Positions 1 to 14,700 of a stretch of DNA of 64,000 nucleotides are shown in pieces (position 1 is the first letter of the stretch; every line of letters begins with the position of its first letter). The DNA comes from Rhabdornis inornatus (lineage: Eukaryota > Chordata > Aves > Passeriformes > Rhabdornithidae), in contig VWZS01006721.1 in the NCBI GenBank assembly GCA_013397075.1, positions 4,421,817-4,485,816 on the forward strand. Reading direction: 5' to 3'. The position numbers and the translations under genes were made by a program. Below the pieces are notes generated by a model. It was not told the DNA's origin. It made no database searches and worked only from the letters and a program-made list of their open reading frames with translations.

Positions 1-3000
1 TGAATACAAAGTATATATTCAGCTACTCAGCCACAGCATCACAGGTGGAAGCTTAACATTCTGAAATTAAATCGAATTAACTCATTCTTTTATTCAGTTT
101 AAAAGTGGAATATGTTGAAACACAAATGAGGCATTTTCATTCTTAACAGGAGTATCAAACATGGAGTTGTTCTCAAATACTTTACTGCAAAGAAACATTG
201 ATATTTGCTGTTGGTACTTCAATGTCCTCCAGAGTACCAACTTGTGCCAGCTCTGGCTATGATTGTCCTCAATGAACAATGTTTGGCTTGTTTTTAAAAA
301 CTCTCATGTTCTCTTTCACCCATGCTACACCAGAGTATTTGCCAACACAAAATGCTGTTGTAATACCTCACATAAAAGTAAAGTGGTGCAAAGAGCAAAA
401 GGCTGAGCCCAAAAATATGCTCAAATCACAAGCTAAACCTCAGGATAATTCATTCTCTCCATGGAAGCTTTTCCTTCCAAACAAGGAACACACAGATGGT
501 TGTATCTTTTCCTCCTAAATCGCTCTCTTTTCAGGCTGTCATCCCTTTCCTTAGTGACCACTGTGAACAAGATCTGACTGATGAGGAACCAATCCCTTGG
601 CCTTTATTTCACTGTTGGAAATCCCCAAAAAACCCCTTGGCCAAACATCCAGTGTTGATGACATAAAAAGACACTTCACTTATTCATCACTTTTATTAAA
701 ACAACTCTTTTTATTAATCATTATAGCTCTCTATTCTATAATATGCAAAAGCAGAAAAACTACATTAAACCCCCCACACTGAAATTACTTCTCATGCATG
801 CTCCAAGTTAAGTATTTCCTTTTGCATTAATTTTCCGCAGCAACATGCCATAATTTTTTGTCCAGTAAAAATGCCTAGTACAAACTGGCACGTGGGAAAA
901 GTTACAGGCAGGTAACACTTAATAAGCAAAATATCAGTGTTAAATTCAGTTGATTATAACAGATATATCTACATTAATTTAACTTTTGCTCTTTTTTTGG
1001 AGCTCAGTTTGATTTTTTGCTCCAGATGAGAAGTTTTGTTACAGTACTCCGTTACTTAAGTAATAAGTCATTCTCCCTTTTGGAATATCCAAGAGTTGGT
1101 CCACACAAGAATGAATACCATAAAAAAAGATCAGAAACTTTACAACTGACTCCCTGAAGGGTAATCAGCCTAGTGCCAAATATCTATTCGAATGACATGC
1201 TAAATCTAATGGCATATGTGGGCCACAGCAGGTTTGAGTCTAAAAATTCAGGTCGAGTGAAAACACTGTATTTACACAAAACCAAATCAGAGCCTAAACC
1301 TTACTATTACATTTAACATGTTTTTCTAAAAAACTTCTACACAACAAACTGTTGTTGAGCCAGGACATTCCTTGTAGGTGGCAAGCTAGTTTCAATATAA
1401 ACTCCTAACAGAACATACCAGAAATATGAAATAGTGCCATATAGCTGGCCACCCATTCCCATTTACAGAAGCCAGTGATTCCCATAGGTTGATTAGGTGT
1501 CATTGCTTTCATGACTCTCTCATTATTTCTAGTACAGAGACAAGAACAGGCAAACACACTCAAACACACCCCCCCCCATTAAACAGCACAGGATTCAAAG
1601 AGAGGAGATCTACCAGAGCACACATATTTTATCCCAATGCTGCTACAGCCAAGGGCAGCATGGAGAGTTTAACAATGCCAAATGTATCTCCTAAATGATT
1701 TGTAAAATGGTTGCTTCAATGGCTCCAGTAACATTTGTTATGTTGTAGGGTATGTGATTAAGAATAATCCTGATTTATTATCCCTAACAGTGCAAATGCT
1801 GGCAGTTAGATGCTGACCTTGACTAGCCATTGCCATCAAGCTCATTTGTGTCTCTCACAGTTGGCTTTAGTAATAGTTATATGGAGAATTAATTAGAAAT
1901 AACAGATTTTGTAAAGAAGAGTCAATAAACCCACAGATAATCCAGCATTTAAAAAGCTGATTATATAGGTTATTATACTTTTCAAACCAGATGTCATACA
2001 GGAGCACAGTTTAAACAAACGATGCCTCTCTGATGATAAAATGAAGCACTCCAAAGAAGCAGAAGCCACTATATGAATTCCAAAGTCATTTGTTCCAAGC
2101 ACTTTTATTATTATGAGTCCTTTTTAATTCCACATCATTGACTTTTCTTTTCAATACTGAAATTTTCTGGCAGTAAAATAAACAGAAGGAACTAGGGTAC
2201 ATCTCGATAAATAAAGGCATGCAAAAACAAAGATAAAAAGAATTTCAGATTATAGAATCATATTTTTACCACAAGAAGATGACAAATACAACTGAAGAGG
2301 AAGAATAATCAGGATATTCAAGATTCAGAGGCTGCCAGCAGCTTACTTCTACCCTCTCACCTAATTTCTGAAGGGGCATAACCTCCAGCTGGAGCCATCT
2401 ACTGGGAACTAGCACATAAAAACATGATAGTCAACTTTGCACTTCGAAATACTGAAACTAACCTTCCTGTGGCCCAAAACAAGAGCTGGGTATATCAGTG
2501 GCATTTCACTTCTCTTAGCAGCTCTCCCAGTACCTTTTCCTTTCTCTAACTCATTGCTCCCTCATCATCATAGTAGACAGCATGGACACCATCTCCTCTT
2601 CACACTGCCTCCGTTGCTTTTGTGCATGTCCACATAGAAACAATCATTTCACTGCCCAAGATAACTCTATTACTCCTTTAGAAAGTGACATCCTGGTCAA
2701 AACCTGTCCAATAGATTATTTATTAAACCAATTCACTCCACAATGATGGTAGTCACAACCTCCCCCAGTGCCATGTACCAGCTCTCAGATTTTGCTCCAT
2801 GCTGCCTGCTTTAATTATCAATAGTAATGTTTGACCAGCATCAGTTTCTGTTGTATAACCTGAATTTTTAAAGGGCTTCACTGTGGGAAGGAACCCTGGC
2901 TCCCTACAACTACTTGAATAAAGCAGATTAGCAGACTGGAAAATGGTATTTCTTAAATGTCAGAGTATATAAACCAATCTTCTTGTCAGCAGACCAAGAA

Positions 3001-6000
3001 AGCAGAGAGGAGTGAAAAGGTGCAGAGATGAAATGATCAGAATTTTGGAGGAGAAGGCAGTCACGTGGGACCTCGGGAACACTGAGCTAAGGAAGAACTG
3101 CTGGAACCCAACCACCCCTGAGCCTCAGCAGCAACACTTCCAGAGCAGGCAGAGCAACCCTTACCCTCTTTGAGGGTATATTTTAAAGAAATTTAAAAAA
3201 CAAAAACAACCAAACAGCAAATCCCAACAAAGAGAATTCAGTAACTGTTATACTACATTTATATCAGTCTCAATCAGTTGTGGGTTTGGTTTTTTTTAAG
3301 CACAGAGTTTTTGTATTCCAAGACAGAAACCCTAAAATTTTTTTAACTTCAAGCATTAAAATATTTTTTTGATATTAAGAAATGCTTAGTATGATGGAAC
3401 GTGTAGGAATTGGAAGGGAAGTGCATGTAGTTAAGTAAAAGCAAACTGAGAACTTGGATGGTGTTTTTCTTCAGCAACTCCAGTTTTCACTTTAAGTTAC
3501 TTTATTTAGCAATGCCTAAGGGTCGCACATCACGCTTTCATACCTGGATCTTAATTATGATAACAAGCAAACTCTGACATGCACTAATAGAAAAGGCTCC
3601 AACCTTTTTTCCAAATCTAAAAAGATACACTTAGGATTTTAAAAAAAGCATTTAAGTTCCAATGTTTGTTTGGCAAATAGAATCTGATGTGTTCTGTGCC
3701 GCAGTCACAGTGAACAGGTTCCTGCATTTAGCTTAACCTTAAGGCATATGTTGATTTTACAAAATGAAGCAAGTGTGCTATGCTCCTTCAGTTCCCATTT
3801 ACCTTAGTGGATGCTGACAGGACTCAGCTTTTTCCTCCATCCAGCTGTAAACCTTGACTTTTCCTTGACCTTCTCTACTGAAATATTTTGGTAGCAACTA
3901 CAGTCGGCAATGTTGCCAAATTTTACCCCCAAACAACCAGCTGACTACAGAAAAATACAAATTTAAGCATCAACTAAAGTGTGTTCTGATGGACTGAAAC
4001 TAAAGAGCACTTATTTCCTAGGGAAATAAACCTAATTTTTATCCAGTGATTTAGTGATCAGAGAAGTATCACATCCTCCTACTTTTCTTCTGCAATCCAC
4101 TTTTCTCCTCTAACTGCTGTCACAACCTACCAAGACACAACTGCTCCAGGGAAATAAAATTTCCTTGCTCTGCAGGTTTTTCAGTACATAGATATCGTTA
4201 TCTATTGAAATGGAATGGTTAACCTAGGAGGGGAGTTTCCTATCAGGATTAGGCTTTTGGCTTTGGAAGGCAGAGAACTCTAGTGAGCCCCACAGTGCAT
4301 TTGCTGTAACTTTTCATATTTGGCTCACTTATAGAATTAGTGCAGTTTAAATGCATGCAATGCTGGTGTTTGTGCTGCTGATTATAAATTGTTATGTATA
4401 GCAAGATAAGGCAGGAACAGTTTATCTGGAAAATTATCTGGTTAATTATTGAAAGTCTGTTTGAGGGGGGCAGGGAGTACATTTAACTCTTTCTTTTCCT
4501 GCACCTGCTCACCTGCCCTAACTAGGAGGAGACACACAGCTTGGAAAAGCCAGTTTTTCATAGCTCCATCTCATTTCCCACTACTGAAAACTATGTGAGC
4601 CATCATGCACCCTGATAGCTTTCCTGCCAGGGCACAGTAGTGTTTACCTGGTTAGGCTCTGCTGCCTTCTCAGTCAGAAACACTTTAAAGCTGCATAAAA
4701 TGCCATGATTCAAGTGAGGCTCACTTGCTGATGGGGGCACCAGTGGGAGATCATAACCATGAGGAATTCCAGGCAAGACAAGACTGCATGAGTACATCAC
4801 TCTGCTACTGAAAGCTTCTGACACAAAAGAAACTGAACCAGCAAGGGAGGAAAATGCACAAAGAAGGCAAATGAAGGGAGATGCTACCAGTAATAAAAGC
4901 ATCTCTTTAAAGAGCCTCCTCCTTTTAGCACTAAATTCACAACTTCTGTTGAAGGTCTTCCCTCAGAGTCTAAAACAAGCAACTCCTAAAAAACCTTCCT
5001 GTGTTTGAAAGCTTATTTTATGAAACCCTTATTACAGCAACCTGAAATGACATTGATGACCAGAGTATTGACTGTTAATGACCTTACAAAATGTCATTCT
5101 GGTGCAGACAAAAAACTACCTGAGAGCAATGGCTTGGTCCCAAAAGTTCTAAAAGAATAACTATATTAAAAATATTAGTTTACAGCAGAAGCAGCTTGGT
5201 CCAGTTGAACGTACTTTCCTATTACCAACTGTTTACTTTGACTTCTGAGTGCATGACATGCTTACAGAGAAAGCTACCACACCATTAATACCCTAACCAC
5301 AACATAAAAAGTTTACAAGAGTTCCATAATCAAATAAATTTTTTTCAAAATTAAATTATTTCATAATAGCAAAAAGTAAACTGAACTGCCATCCACTGTC
5401 TACTGGGGATTAAAATACCGCAATAGAAAAGCCTCCAGAGCAACCATGAAACCATAGGGAAAAAATGCACCAAAGCACAAAAAAAAGGTTACCATGGGAA
5501 CAAAGGCTATTTTCCAACTTGTCACATAATAGCCCCAGTATGGCAGACCTTTACTCATAAGAGCAATCCCACAGGCTTAGGAAGGCAACACATATAATTA
5601 TTGCTTGATCTGAAAAAATCTAAGGGTAGAATGGAGTGAGGGTTTGGTCTTTTAACTCCCTTATGCCCCCCTCCCCTCCATCCACCAAGACAAAATTAGG
5701 GTGGATATTGGAAGTGTATTGGAACTACAGCATTAGTGTCTGCTATATTAAAATACCACACAGGAACAGAAAAGAGAAGTACGGAGGTCTGCACACCAAT
5801 CTAAACTTCATAAACAGGACACAGGAGAGAATGAAAAGCAACAGGCAGCTCACAGAATCATTTAGTATGAGGTACCAACACAGAACTCAGTGCTAAGACT
5901 CGAGCCCATGAGTTTATCAGACAAATTCCTGAAAATAACAGATTTGAGTATCTTTCAAGATGCAGGGAGTTCTGTGCACATTTGTAAAAGGAAGATTGAA

Positions 6001-8636
6001 AAAATAAATAATGCCCCTAAAATGATCTCACTAATCAAAATGTAATAATCCTTAATAAGATTAGGCACAGGTATTTACATTTTACTGGAAGTTTGCAGCT
6101 TGGCACTGGCTTCAGATGATACAGTGAGAATCAAATTCCAGCTTTACCACCATCTCTGATTAACAGATATTTTAAAAGACTAATAGTTGCATATTTTGAA
6201 ACATCTTCTGTCAACTTCTAAAACCAGTATTGGTGGTCACTTAGAAATAATGATGGCTTCCTTTTCACTAACATTTGTCCATTTTTAGGAAATTCAACCT
6301 GTTCATGGTATTTTAATGCATGTCACTATTACTTGATACATGAAATAGGATGGCTCTTGCAGCTCTAGGTATATAGATATGGAGGTAGTTTGTAAATTTG
6401 TCTTTTCCACCCTCCTGCTCTCACAGCCCAAATCAAACATCTTCCTAAAACTAGAAGGTAGAGTTTCCACACCTACCTTTACTAATCCTGTCTTGCCTAA
6501 AGAATCACTTTCCTTCCCAGTCTCTGGTTCTCAGGATGCTTACCAACAGTTTGCAACTGGATCCCCTCAGGAACCATGATCCCAGTTCAACCTCTGAATT
6601 TTGTCACAGGTAAAACAGCCTTCTTGGGCTTCATATATGCTTTTAAAAATTGTGAAGGTTAGCAGAGCACACAGCAAGCAGCAGCTCCAGTTCAGACAGG
6701 GACATCACTTCCCACTAGTCCCACCTCCATGTACAGTGACAATTTGCAGAGATCCCTACTCTTACATTTACCCCAAGGTAAGTTCACTCCTGTTGGTGGT
6801 GATATTGTTGACTGCCACATTTATTTGCACACTTCAAGTTCCTCTGTTTTCCCTTGCCTGTCGTTTATGTGGAGGATCAGGCAGTGTGAGCCAAAAGAGA
6901 GGTACATAAATAAGTATTCAACAGCTCAATTTCCCATCCTATTCCTGTAGAAGGAATGCAGATATTCTTCCTAATTTTAAAAGGTAAATTAACAATGGGC
7001 AGGCAGGGTGGAGAGAAGAGAAAAGCAAGTCACTCATCTTTGTAGTGCCTTCCTCTCTTCACTTGCTTGCAAAAGCACTTGTCTTGAAATGGACACAGAG
7101 AAAAGGATGGTTTAAACCCATCATCACCAGTTAGATTACTGCATACTTGCACTCACGAGAGCAATTAGGATGACAGTATTGCCAGAGCACCCAATCCCAT
7201 ACTCCAGCATATATATAACCTGCATGTGTGCAAATGCACCAACCACACTCATGCTGTACAGCCTTCAGAGTGACTTACAATTTTCAATCTCACATAACCC
7301 TTGGATTTATGTATAACTATGTCTATTTTGGGCACCTGAAAGCCATGACAGAGGAATGGTTTAGGTGATAAAACAGAACAGCATTGGATCCAAAATGCAG
7401 TTATTCGAAGTTCAGCACAAAAGCAAAGGATTTCCAGCAGAACTACTGAATCTTGGAAGAAACAGTTTTAGAAATGTTAGAGATGCACAATTAACATACC
7501 AGAATCTCTTTTAAAATCAACAATAATTACATAATAGGAAACCTCTGCTCCCATTAACTAAAAAAAAAACTCTATTGATATTTTGTTGAAGTAGAAGGTA
7601 AAATCAACAGCATGTGTTTTAAAAATATTCCAAACCCCAAGTCCTTTCAACTCCCCTTTCTTTATTTTTACAGCAAATATCACCACTGACATGCAATACA
7701 GCTATACTGTATTAAGTAACCATAAATTTTAACTTTTAAGTAAATTAAAATACTCCTCCATTATATGTCAGAGTGACAAGTAATAGCCTGCTGAGTGCCA
7801 TGGAAAATTTTGGTCAAATAGCAGATGAGGGCTGCAATCACTGACTGATACCTAGAGCAAAGGCTTTTGGTAATTCTCCCACAAGAAATCACAATTGCTG
7901 ACAAAGTTCAAATTTGTCTTGACAGGATTGTCAAGGCAAACTAGAAACGTTCACAATTGCAAGTCAAAGAATTCATCTTTATTCAGCTGAAATTCACTGT
8001 ACTGCTCACATACTAATGATACACAGGACTGTACCTACCACTCTCTCTGGCTGAGTAGCTGAAACCCCGACAGCAAAGACTAAAGGAAAATGGGAGCACT
8101 AAGCAAAACACAGACCAGGAGAGTTCTGTTCTACAACTAACACAGCCCCAGTTTATCTCCTAAATCCTCTGCTACATAATGCCAGAACTCTCTTGAAATG
8201 TATAGCAGGCCTTGATTTTGGAAGGCAGCTTGCATTTAACTTCAGTGGGAATAAGAGCTGGTACAATAATTGAATATACCACCATCCCTCCCATTTCAGG
8301 AAAAGGATGCTTAACTGTTTATGCACAAAAGCACATTACTGTAGAGGCAGACAGAGTTCATGAGTGTGCATAACAAAGTGCTCATGCATGAATTTACACA
8401 AGTTATATAGAAATCAAGGTGTGTAGCAGAGTGAGCAAACATTATTACTTGCTAATCCATCCCTCCCCCAGAACTCACTTATGCAGCCTGTTTGTGGCAC
8501 AGACTTTACCAAGGACTCCAACATTTGCATTCATCGTTCTACCACAAATATTACTCACTGACACAACAGGTCCCACACAGAGCCAATTAAAACCAAAGAA
8601 CCTGGTGACACCTTCTTTGCTTCCTTAAGCAGTATC
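1..8636. other. Unique AT-rich DNA, no gene recognised
   Basis: I see no coding gene, RNA gene or recognisable transposon here. Open frames are short and scattered over both strands. One minus-strand frame of 99 codons (4,603-4,902) begins with a hydrophobic stretch (MLLLLVASPFICLLCAFSS) that would pass as a signal peptide, but the rest resembles no family I know and it is probably chance. Other details are a run of nine C at 1,569-1,577, a canonical plus-strand 5' splice-site string (AAG|GTAAGT, intron side from 6,778) with no convincing partner, and an octamer ATTTGCAT at 8,523-8,530. Confidence 0.6.
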
Positions 8637-8770
8637 ATCAAATCACTGAATGGACTGGGTTGGAAGGGACCTTGGACTCATCTAGTGCCAACCCCTTGCC
8701 ATGGGCAAGGGCACCTTCCACTTGACCACGTTGCTCAAACCCTATTTAACCTGGCTTTGAATTTCTGCCT
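8637..8770 (-). mobile_element. CR1 LINE, 3' end fragment
   Basis: Read on the plus strand, this is the reverse complement of the avian CR1 3' end. It has the pattern 'tggactgggttggaaggga' followed by a 'tctagtgccaacccc' block, 'gccatgggcaagggcacctt', and 'accacgttgctcaaaccc' running into 'aacctggctttgaat'. CR1 is the dominant non-LTR retrotransposon of birds, and 5'-truncated copies like this are typical. No coding sequence is retained. It is the least diverged CR1 copy in the window. The element's 3' terminus is at the low-coordinate side, so it is inserted in minus orientation. The match rests on remembered consensus sequence, not on a database search. Confidence 0.9.
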
Positions 8771-11700
8771 ATTCTAAAACAATCTGCCTTCCCCCCCCAC
8801 CGCCTCCTGTAGCCATCCAAATTATTTCTGTTAAAAACAGGTGTGCAATACGCAGAATAAGCACTTGGGAAAGAAAGAAGATGACTCAAAGGGCACCCAT
8901 GGTTTCAAACGCTGCAGCAACCAGAGTCTAACTCAGTTCTATCACTCAGCTGGAAGATCCAAGAAGTTCTCATCTGAACACCTTCAGGCTTCTGACCACT
9001 TCACCCCACACAGCTCCTGGTGTGAGATCCCACTGCTGTCACAAAGCTGTAAGAGACCAAGAGCTTCCCACTTGTATATTTATTTTTCATGCTCCTAAAT
9101 AACATACACAAAAGAAAGAGTAGAGCTCTAAACTATATGAAAATGCTTTGCTATTTAAAAAAATTATTGTCCTTCAGGAGCAAGAGTAATTAAACCTTGT
9201 TTCCTAGGTCTTTCTCCTTCCTGCTTGCAATATTTAATAGGAGAAAAATGCTAACTAGCCCCTTTCCTCTAGTGGGGGCACTAATTGGGTGCCTTTCCTC
9301 CTTCCAGTCACTTCTTTTAATGGCACTGGTAAGAGATAACAGCTAAAATGGAATAGCTGTAATAGCTACCCACTGTCAAATTTAGTTGGAGTTGGCTGAC
9401 ATTCAGAACTTATTAGGTGGGAACACACAGACAGCTCAGTTACATAAAGATCTCCTTAGGCTCTGTCTAGGTGCCTGCTGGACCTGCTACTGTAAACCAG
9501 AACTTTTTGCAATATGTTACCAGTTATCAGATACTCATCTAATTCACCTGTTCTTGTTTGTTTTCCCCAAATAAAGTTTTGCATTTGTCTATAGATGCCT
9601 AGTTATTGAATTTGCAAAAGCTTGACCACACTGGAGAGTGTTGCTGTCTTTTTTGTGGTTTTGGACTCCAAATGTGGACTTTCCTTGAAGACATCCTTGC
9701 AATATTTCCTAGACTTGCCTCAGAGCCATTCTGATTTAAATGAGCCTACACAAAGCAGCTTCAGGCAACATTGTCCATACCTTCCCTCTAAAATCTATCT
9801 CTGCTCCTGTATCTACAAAAACAGTGTTTCTAAGCTGCTTAAACACACTTGTAAGAACTTGCCAAAACCTTTTCCAGGCTTTTTACACCAGCAAGGACTC
9901 AAAAACAGTCCAAGAGGAACTCGCTGATGCTTGGGAGAAGCAAGGCTGTTATCCAAATTTCACAGTCATACAGAGGAATTTTAATAAAAGTAAATGCATA
10001 CCAAGCACTTGTTTGAAGTTCAACGCTTCTTTCATTCCAGAAACACTGCTTTAATCTCACAAATGCTGCTCTGCCTTTTGTTACCCTCGCTGGTGACTGT
10101 GTTGTCAAGCACAGCAGCACTCGGGCTACTTGCTGCAGGAGCAGCACAAATTGCCTACAAATGTCAAGCCCACCAATGTCTCCCAGCAGAGCCAGGCTGA
10201 AGCAGCACCTCAAGTTTGCCTCGCACAAGTGCTGAGGCCAAGCTGCTTGGCAGAATACCATGGAGGGTCAGTCCCTCCTGCTCTCAGCCCTTCAGGAACC
10301 AACCACAGTGGCTGGCAGAGCACGGCAGGCTGCAGGTTATCGGCTGCACAACCTCGCACTTGATGCAAGAAGTTGGAAATCCCCCCAACGCTGAGGCACA
10401 GGGTGCAGTTTCCCCTACCACAGCCACCAAACAGGTCAAGAAGCAGTCCTGCCTACAAGACACCAAGGTGCATCAGGGCAGGGATGAAGCCCCATGCCTG
10501 TCTCAAGGAGGAAAGTTGTGATGCTTTGCCCCAGCTGAAAGCACACACACCAGAGCTGCCAACTCAAGGGCTTGCCCAAACAGCTGAATTCTGCTGAAGC
10601 CTGAAGAAACCCTTGAGATTAACGGTATTACAGGTTTTGGTTCACTTGACAAAGAAAATCTACAGGTCTTTATTCTCAGCTTTTTTGAGATTTCCTTGGC
10701 TGAAAAGCTGCATTAACTGTTCCTCAACCAAGCTAAACCTCCAGTCAGATGACCATTATTCCAGCAAAGGTAGAAGTTTATTTTTCCTGCAAGAAGTGAA
10801 TGAATACACCGTTTTCCAAAGCATGAGCTCTACTCTTTTTGTAGTGTTGAATCTCCACATGCCTGAAATCCTGAGGAATCACCTGCTTGTCCTTGATGAC
10901 TGCAAAGAGTGGCACTGTGGTCAGGCCAGGTGGTGCTCTCTGACCAGAAGTACCACAAGTGCCTACTGCTCTTCCCTGTAGTATTTACAGGACAGCCAGA
11001 AGAGCTTGTGCTGTTTTGCTGGTCTTGCTGGGTAGGTCGGAAAACTTCATTTAATGCTTCATTAAAGATGCTAGATAGAAATTTTATTAAACTGGTAGAG
11101 TGTTCCCTTCATTGATTTGGCTTTTCCTTGTAGCTGGTTCCCAGCATTTGACCATCTTGACTAAGGACTGATGCAACACCACTGAATTTACAGCCACAGA
11201 CCTTCTTCGTATCTGTTCTTATGCCTTTAATGCCATTACAGTTTCAGCTTAAAATAATGGCAACCCCCCCCTCACTACCTCTAATTTTTGCAGGAACTGC
11301 ACATGCAGCCACAACAAATTCAAACTCATGGTGGCCACAGTGAAAGCAGAGCAAACATCACAGCGAGAGGTCCTTAGAAACACTGGTCCCTGGTCCCAGA
11401 AACACCTGGCAGCAGAAGCTACAACAACTACACAAAAATTCAGGTAAAGAGCTGAATAACAGTGACTTTCATAAATATTGTAGATACTGCTTGAAGCACA
11501 ACCCACAAATAATGCAAATGCCCATGCTCCTTAAGGCATTTAGCATCTATTTCAAAGTTACTATGTTTGCATGAAAAGAAAAAAAACACCCAAACTATGA
11601 AGAGAGTCTAAGTCCATGAATGAATATTGATAAAGTGCTGATCATGATGCGCCATAATTATTCTTAGAGCATGAGGTCACAATCCTAAATTATGAAACTG

Positions 11701-14700
11701 CTGAAATAATATTTTTAAAGTTTCATCTTTCCCTTATGCATAAAAATCTCTGCTAAGCCTGCAAAATCTTGACCTCAAATGTAAGGACATTATGCTACTT
11801 TAATAAATTATATAGAAGGCTTGACTTGTGATCAAGAAAATATTAAGGCTTGGGTTATTATATTTTACATTATTTCTTTACTCATTAAACCTGAAGAGCT
11901 TTCATTAAGAATAGAGAGTAATTCAATCCACTGACATATTATTAACAAAACATGATATACATATTTAAATTCCAATGCCGTGTAAGAGATGACAGGGATA
12001 AATTGGACACTTGAAATCCAGATGATATAGAAGAAAACCAGAACCTTATACATAAAGAAAAGGCTTCAACATTTTAACTTAGTCCAAATTTATTCTAATG
12101 GGTATTATGCCTTGAAAAAAATAAGTTTACAGAAAAAAATATGGATTACTTTGGATACTGTTGTCTTAAGCAAATGCACTTCAGCTCTATACCTAATTAG
12201 AAGTAGATGGCAAATTCTGTCAGTGTCTCCTACTCCTGTTGAAAATCTGACATCTTGCTCCTGTTGCTGATAAGGCTGCAGTGGCCCTTCTGCACGACTG
12301 AAAAGTTCCCCACCAAGGCTGTTACTCAAGTGCACAAGTACAGCCATGGCTCCAATTAACTATTTATGAGCTGTTCCACTGCTCTAGAAAAAGTGCACTA
12401 TCAGAAAAAACCTGCTCATTAGAAAGCAGCCTGTTAAGGTATTTTTAAATATAACAGTGCAATTTCAGTAGACACATGCGCATTATTTTTTAAGGAGAAA
12501 AGGAACCAAAGCATTTTCCTCTGGAGCTGAGCGGTTTAAAATTTTAATGAAGAAAGGATTTAGGATTGTATTGTAAGAAACAATGTCTCGTTAACAGAAA
12601 TGTAGTTAAGATAATCCTGCAAATCTTTCCCATTATATTATTTCTGTGTCCTTTTACCCTAGGCATGCATATGCTTCCAATAAGTCTGAGAGTGGTAGGG
12701 AAAAAAAAAGACTGGGTGCTGCTTCCAGGTGGCTCCTCCTGTAAGGGAATCTCTGCCACAGCTTCCCTTTATATCCACAACACTAGTGGAAATAACTCCA
12801 AAGCTGAAATTCCTCTCTCAAATGGAGCAAAATTTAAATAACTTAAGTGAATAAGTGGCAAAATTTTTCTCTTCTGATTATGCTAAGCAGATGGGGAGAT
12901 GTGGGGGACAATATGCCAAACCTGTCCCAGTCAACCAACTCTATCAACCACTCTAAACTCTTGAGAACTGCTCTCAGGTGCTCTGGCTATTGCCGATAGC
13001 ACAGAAAGATTATATCCAGTACGTTTGTGTTCTACAGTCCTCAAGTCTTTCAAGAAATTCACACATGTAAAACAATCACTACTACCTGAAGCTGTGTCCT
13101 TCATTCCCACTTTCCTGCAATTTTCTTATTCAAAGCACCCCAGAAGCCATCTTACCTAATGCTCTACCAGGCAGAGATATTTTGGACAAACCACAAAAAA
13201 TATTTTGTGACTGAATTATCAGATTGATGGGTGACACCAAAGCACGACCTGTCAAACTGTTACTGAACTTCACCTTCTAAATTACTGTCTACCCAGTTGT
13301 TTCAAATGCATGTCACTTTGTGAGTCCAAATGAGCTTGCAGCTTAAAATACTCCTGCATCCCACACATTTGTTCCTGGAAGGTAACGTGACAGAGCCCAT
13401 CTGAAACTCCGTCTGGCATGTTTACCTGCCTCAAGCCCTCCCTTTACTTTGCAGCATCTTCCCCCCATGCTGTGAGTCCATCAGAACAACATTTTCCTGC
13501 AACAAAGCAAAGGTGATGGTGAATAACCATCACCTGCACGAGGACACGTTATGCACAAAAATTAGTAAGTGGAAAACCTTGCTGTAAATTGCTGACACCT
13601 TGATGTTAACTCACTGCTCGCACTTGATCTTAGCATTCACCCACCCACATGTCCAGATCTCCGAGGATGACTCCAGGGATCCAATACCCCACCAGTTTAC
13701 TTCTGTATAGTAATGTTGACAGCCCAACAGCCCTCCTCTCCCTCACCTCTCTTCTCTATGTCCTCAAAAACAATGCCACCTAAAAATAAAATGCTATGTG
13801 AGAACAACAAAGGGCAATAGTGATACTTAGCCCAGCAGCAGAGCCAAAGTATGATATTTTCAGCTGCTGCACGCTGCTAACTCCAATCCTGTTAGGGCCA
13901 GCTTCAAAACTGTCTCAGATTAGATACAGAAACACAACTCTGAGCTGCTCCAGAACTTTGTTTTAGTTCACTGCAAGCCTGCAGAGGGGAGCTAACAGAG
14001 CAGAGGACAAATGACATGCACGAAGAATAATGATCCTCCCCCACCACAAACCTCCTTAATTCTCTACAAGGGATGTATATGAAATACAGGAGAGGTCACA
14101 CAGGTACCCACTGAAAGAAAAATAGAATAAAAACAACAACGACAGTAATAATAATAATTTGTTCTTGGTTTTCCTAGAAAGACAAAATCAGTGTTGAGCT
14201 GTGTGGTCAGCACATTACCGTACTACCATTGATACAGTTTTTTTTTCCCTGTATTTTCTAATAATCTTTCAGTCTTCTGCCTTTCAGCTGAAGGCAATCT
14301 CTTCATACTTTATGCACCATGGACCCAAAATAGGTACAACAATTTTTAACAATTATTCCCTGAAATCTCTTGGGAGAAGAGAGGGAAAAGATAACAAGAA
14401 AGAAATTAAGGAGTATATTGAGTCCTACCTCTTACCATTTTACCGTAACATGGTGGGAGGGGAGAAAAGGAGAAAGTCTAATTTAGTGGTCTGAATGATA
14501 TTTTGGATGCTCTACATGCTTCCGAGGCTACTTCTAAAGAAAGTTTTATACATATGCAAGTCTGTTCATGGAAAGGTACCATATGCTTATAATCATTTAT
14601 CCTTTGTACAATGCATACTTCATGAAATTTGTATGGTCTTTTTTTTTTTTTCCTCCCTTCCCTAACAGTGAGATTCACAGATCTGAAAGGATGTTAAATA

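Noticed and set aside
6736..6777. 42-nt segment between an AG and a perfect AAG|GTAAGT donor
   Set aside because: The acceptor has a poor polypyrimidine tract and the segment is very short. The donor alone is not evidence of an exon.
9622..10597. Stack of overlapping frames on both strands near 10 kb
   Set aside because: At least six frames overlap on both strands in a GC-richer patch. None has a recognisable product, and such stacking is typical of chance frames.
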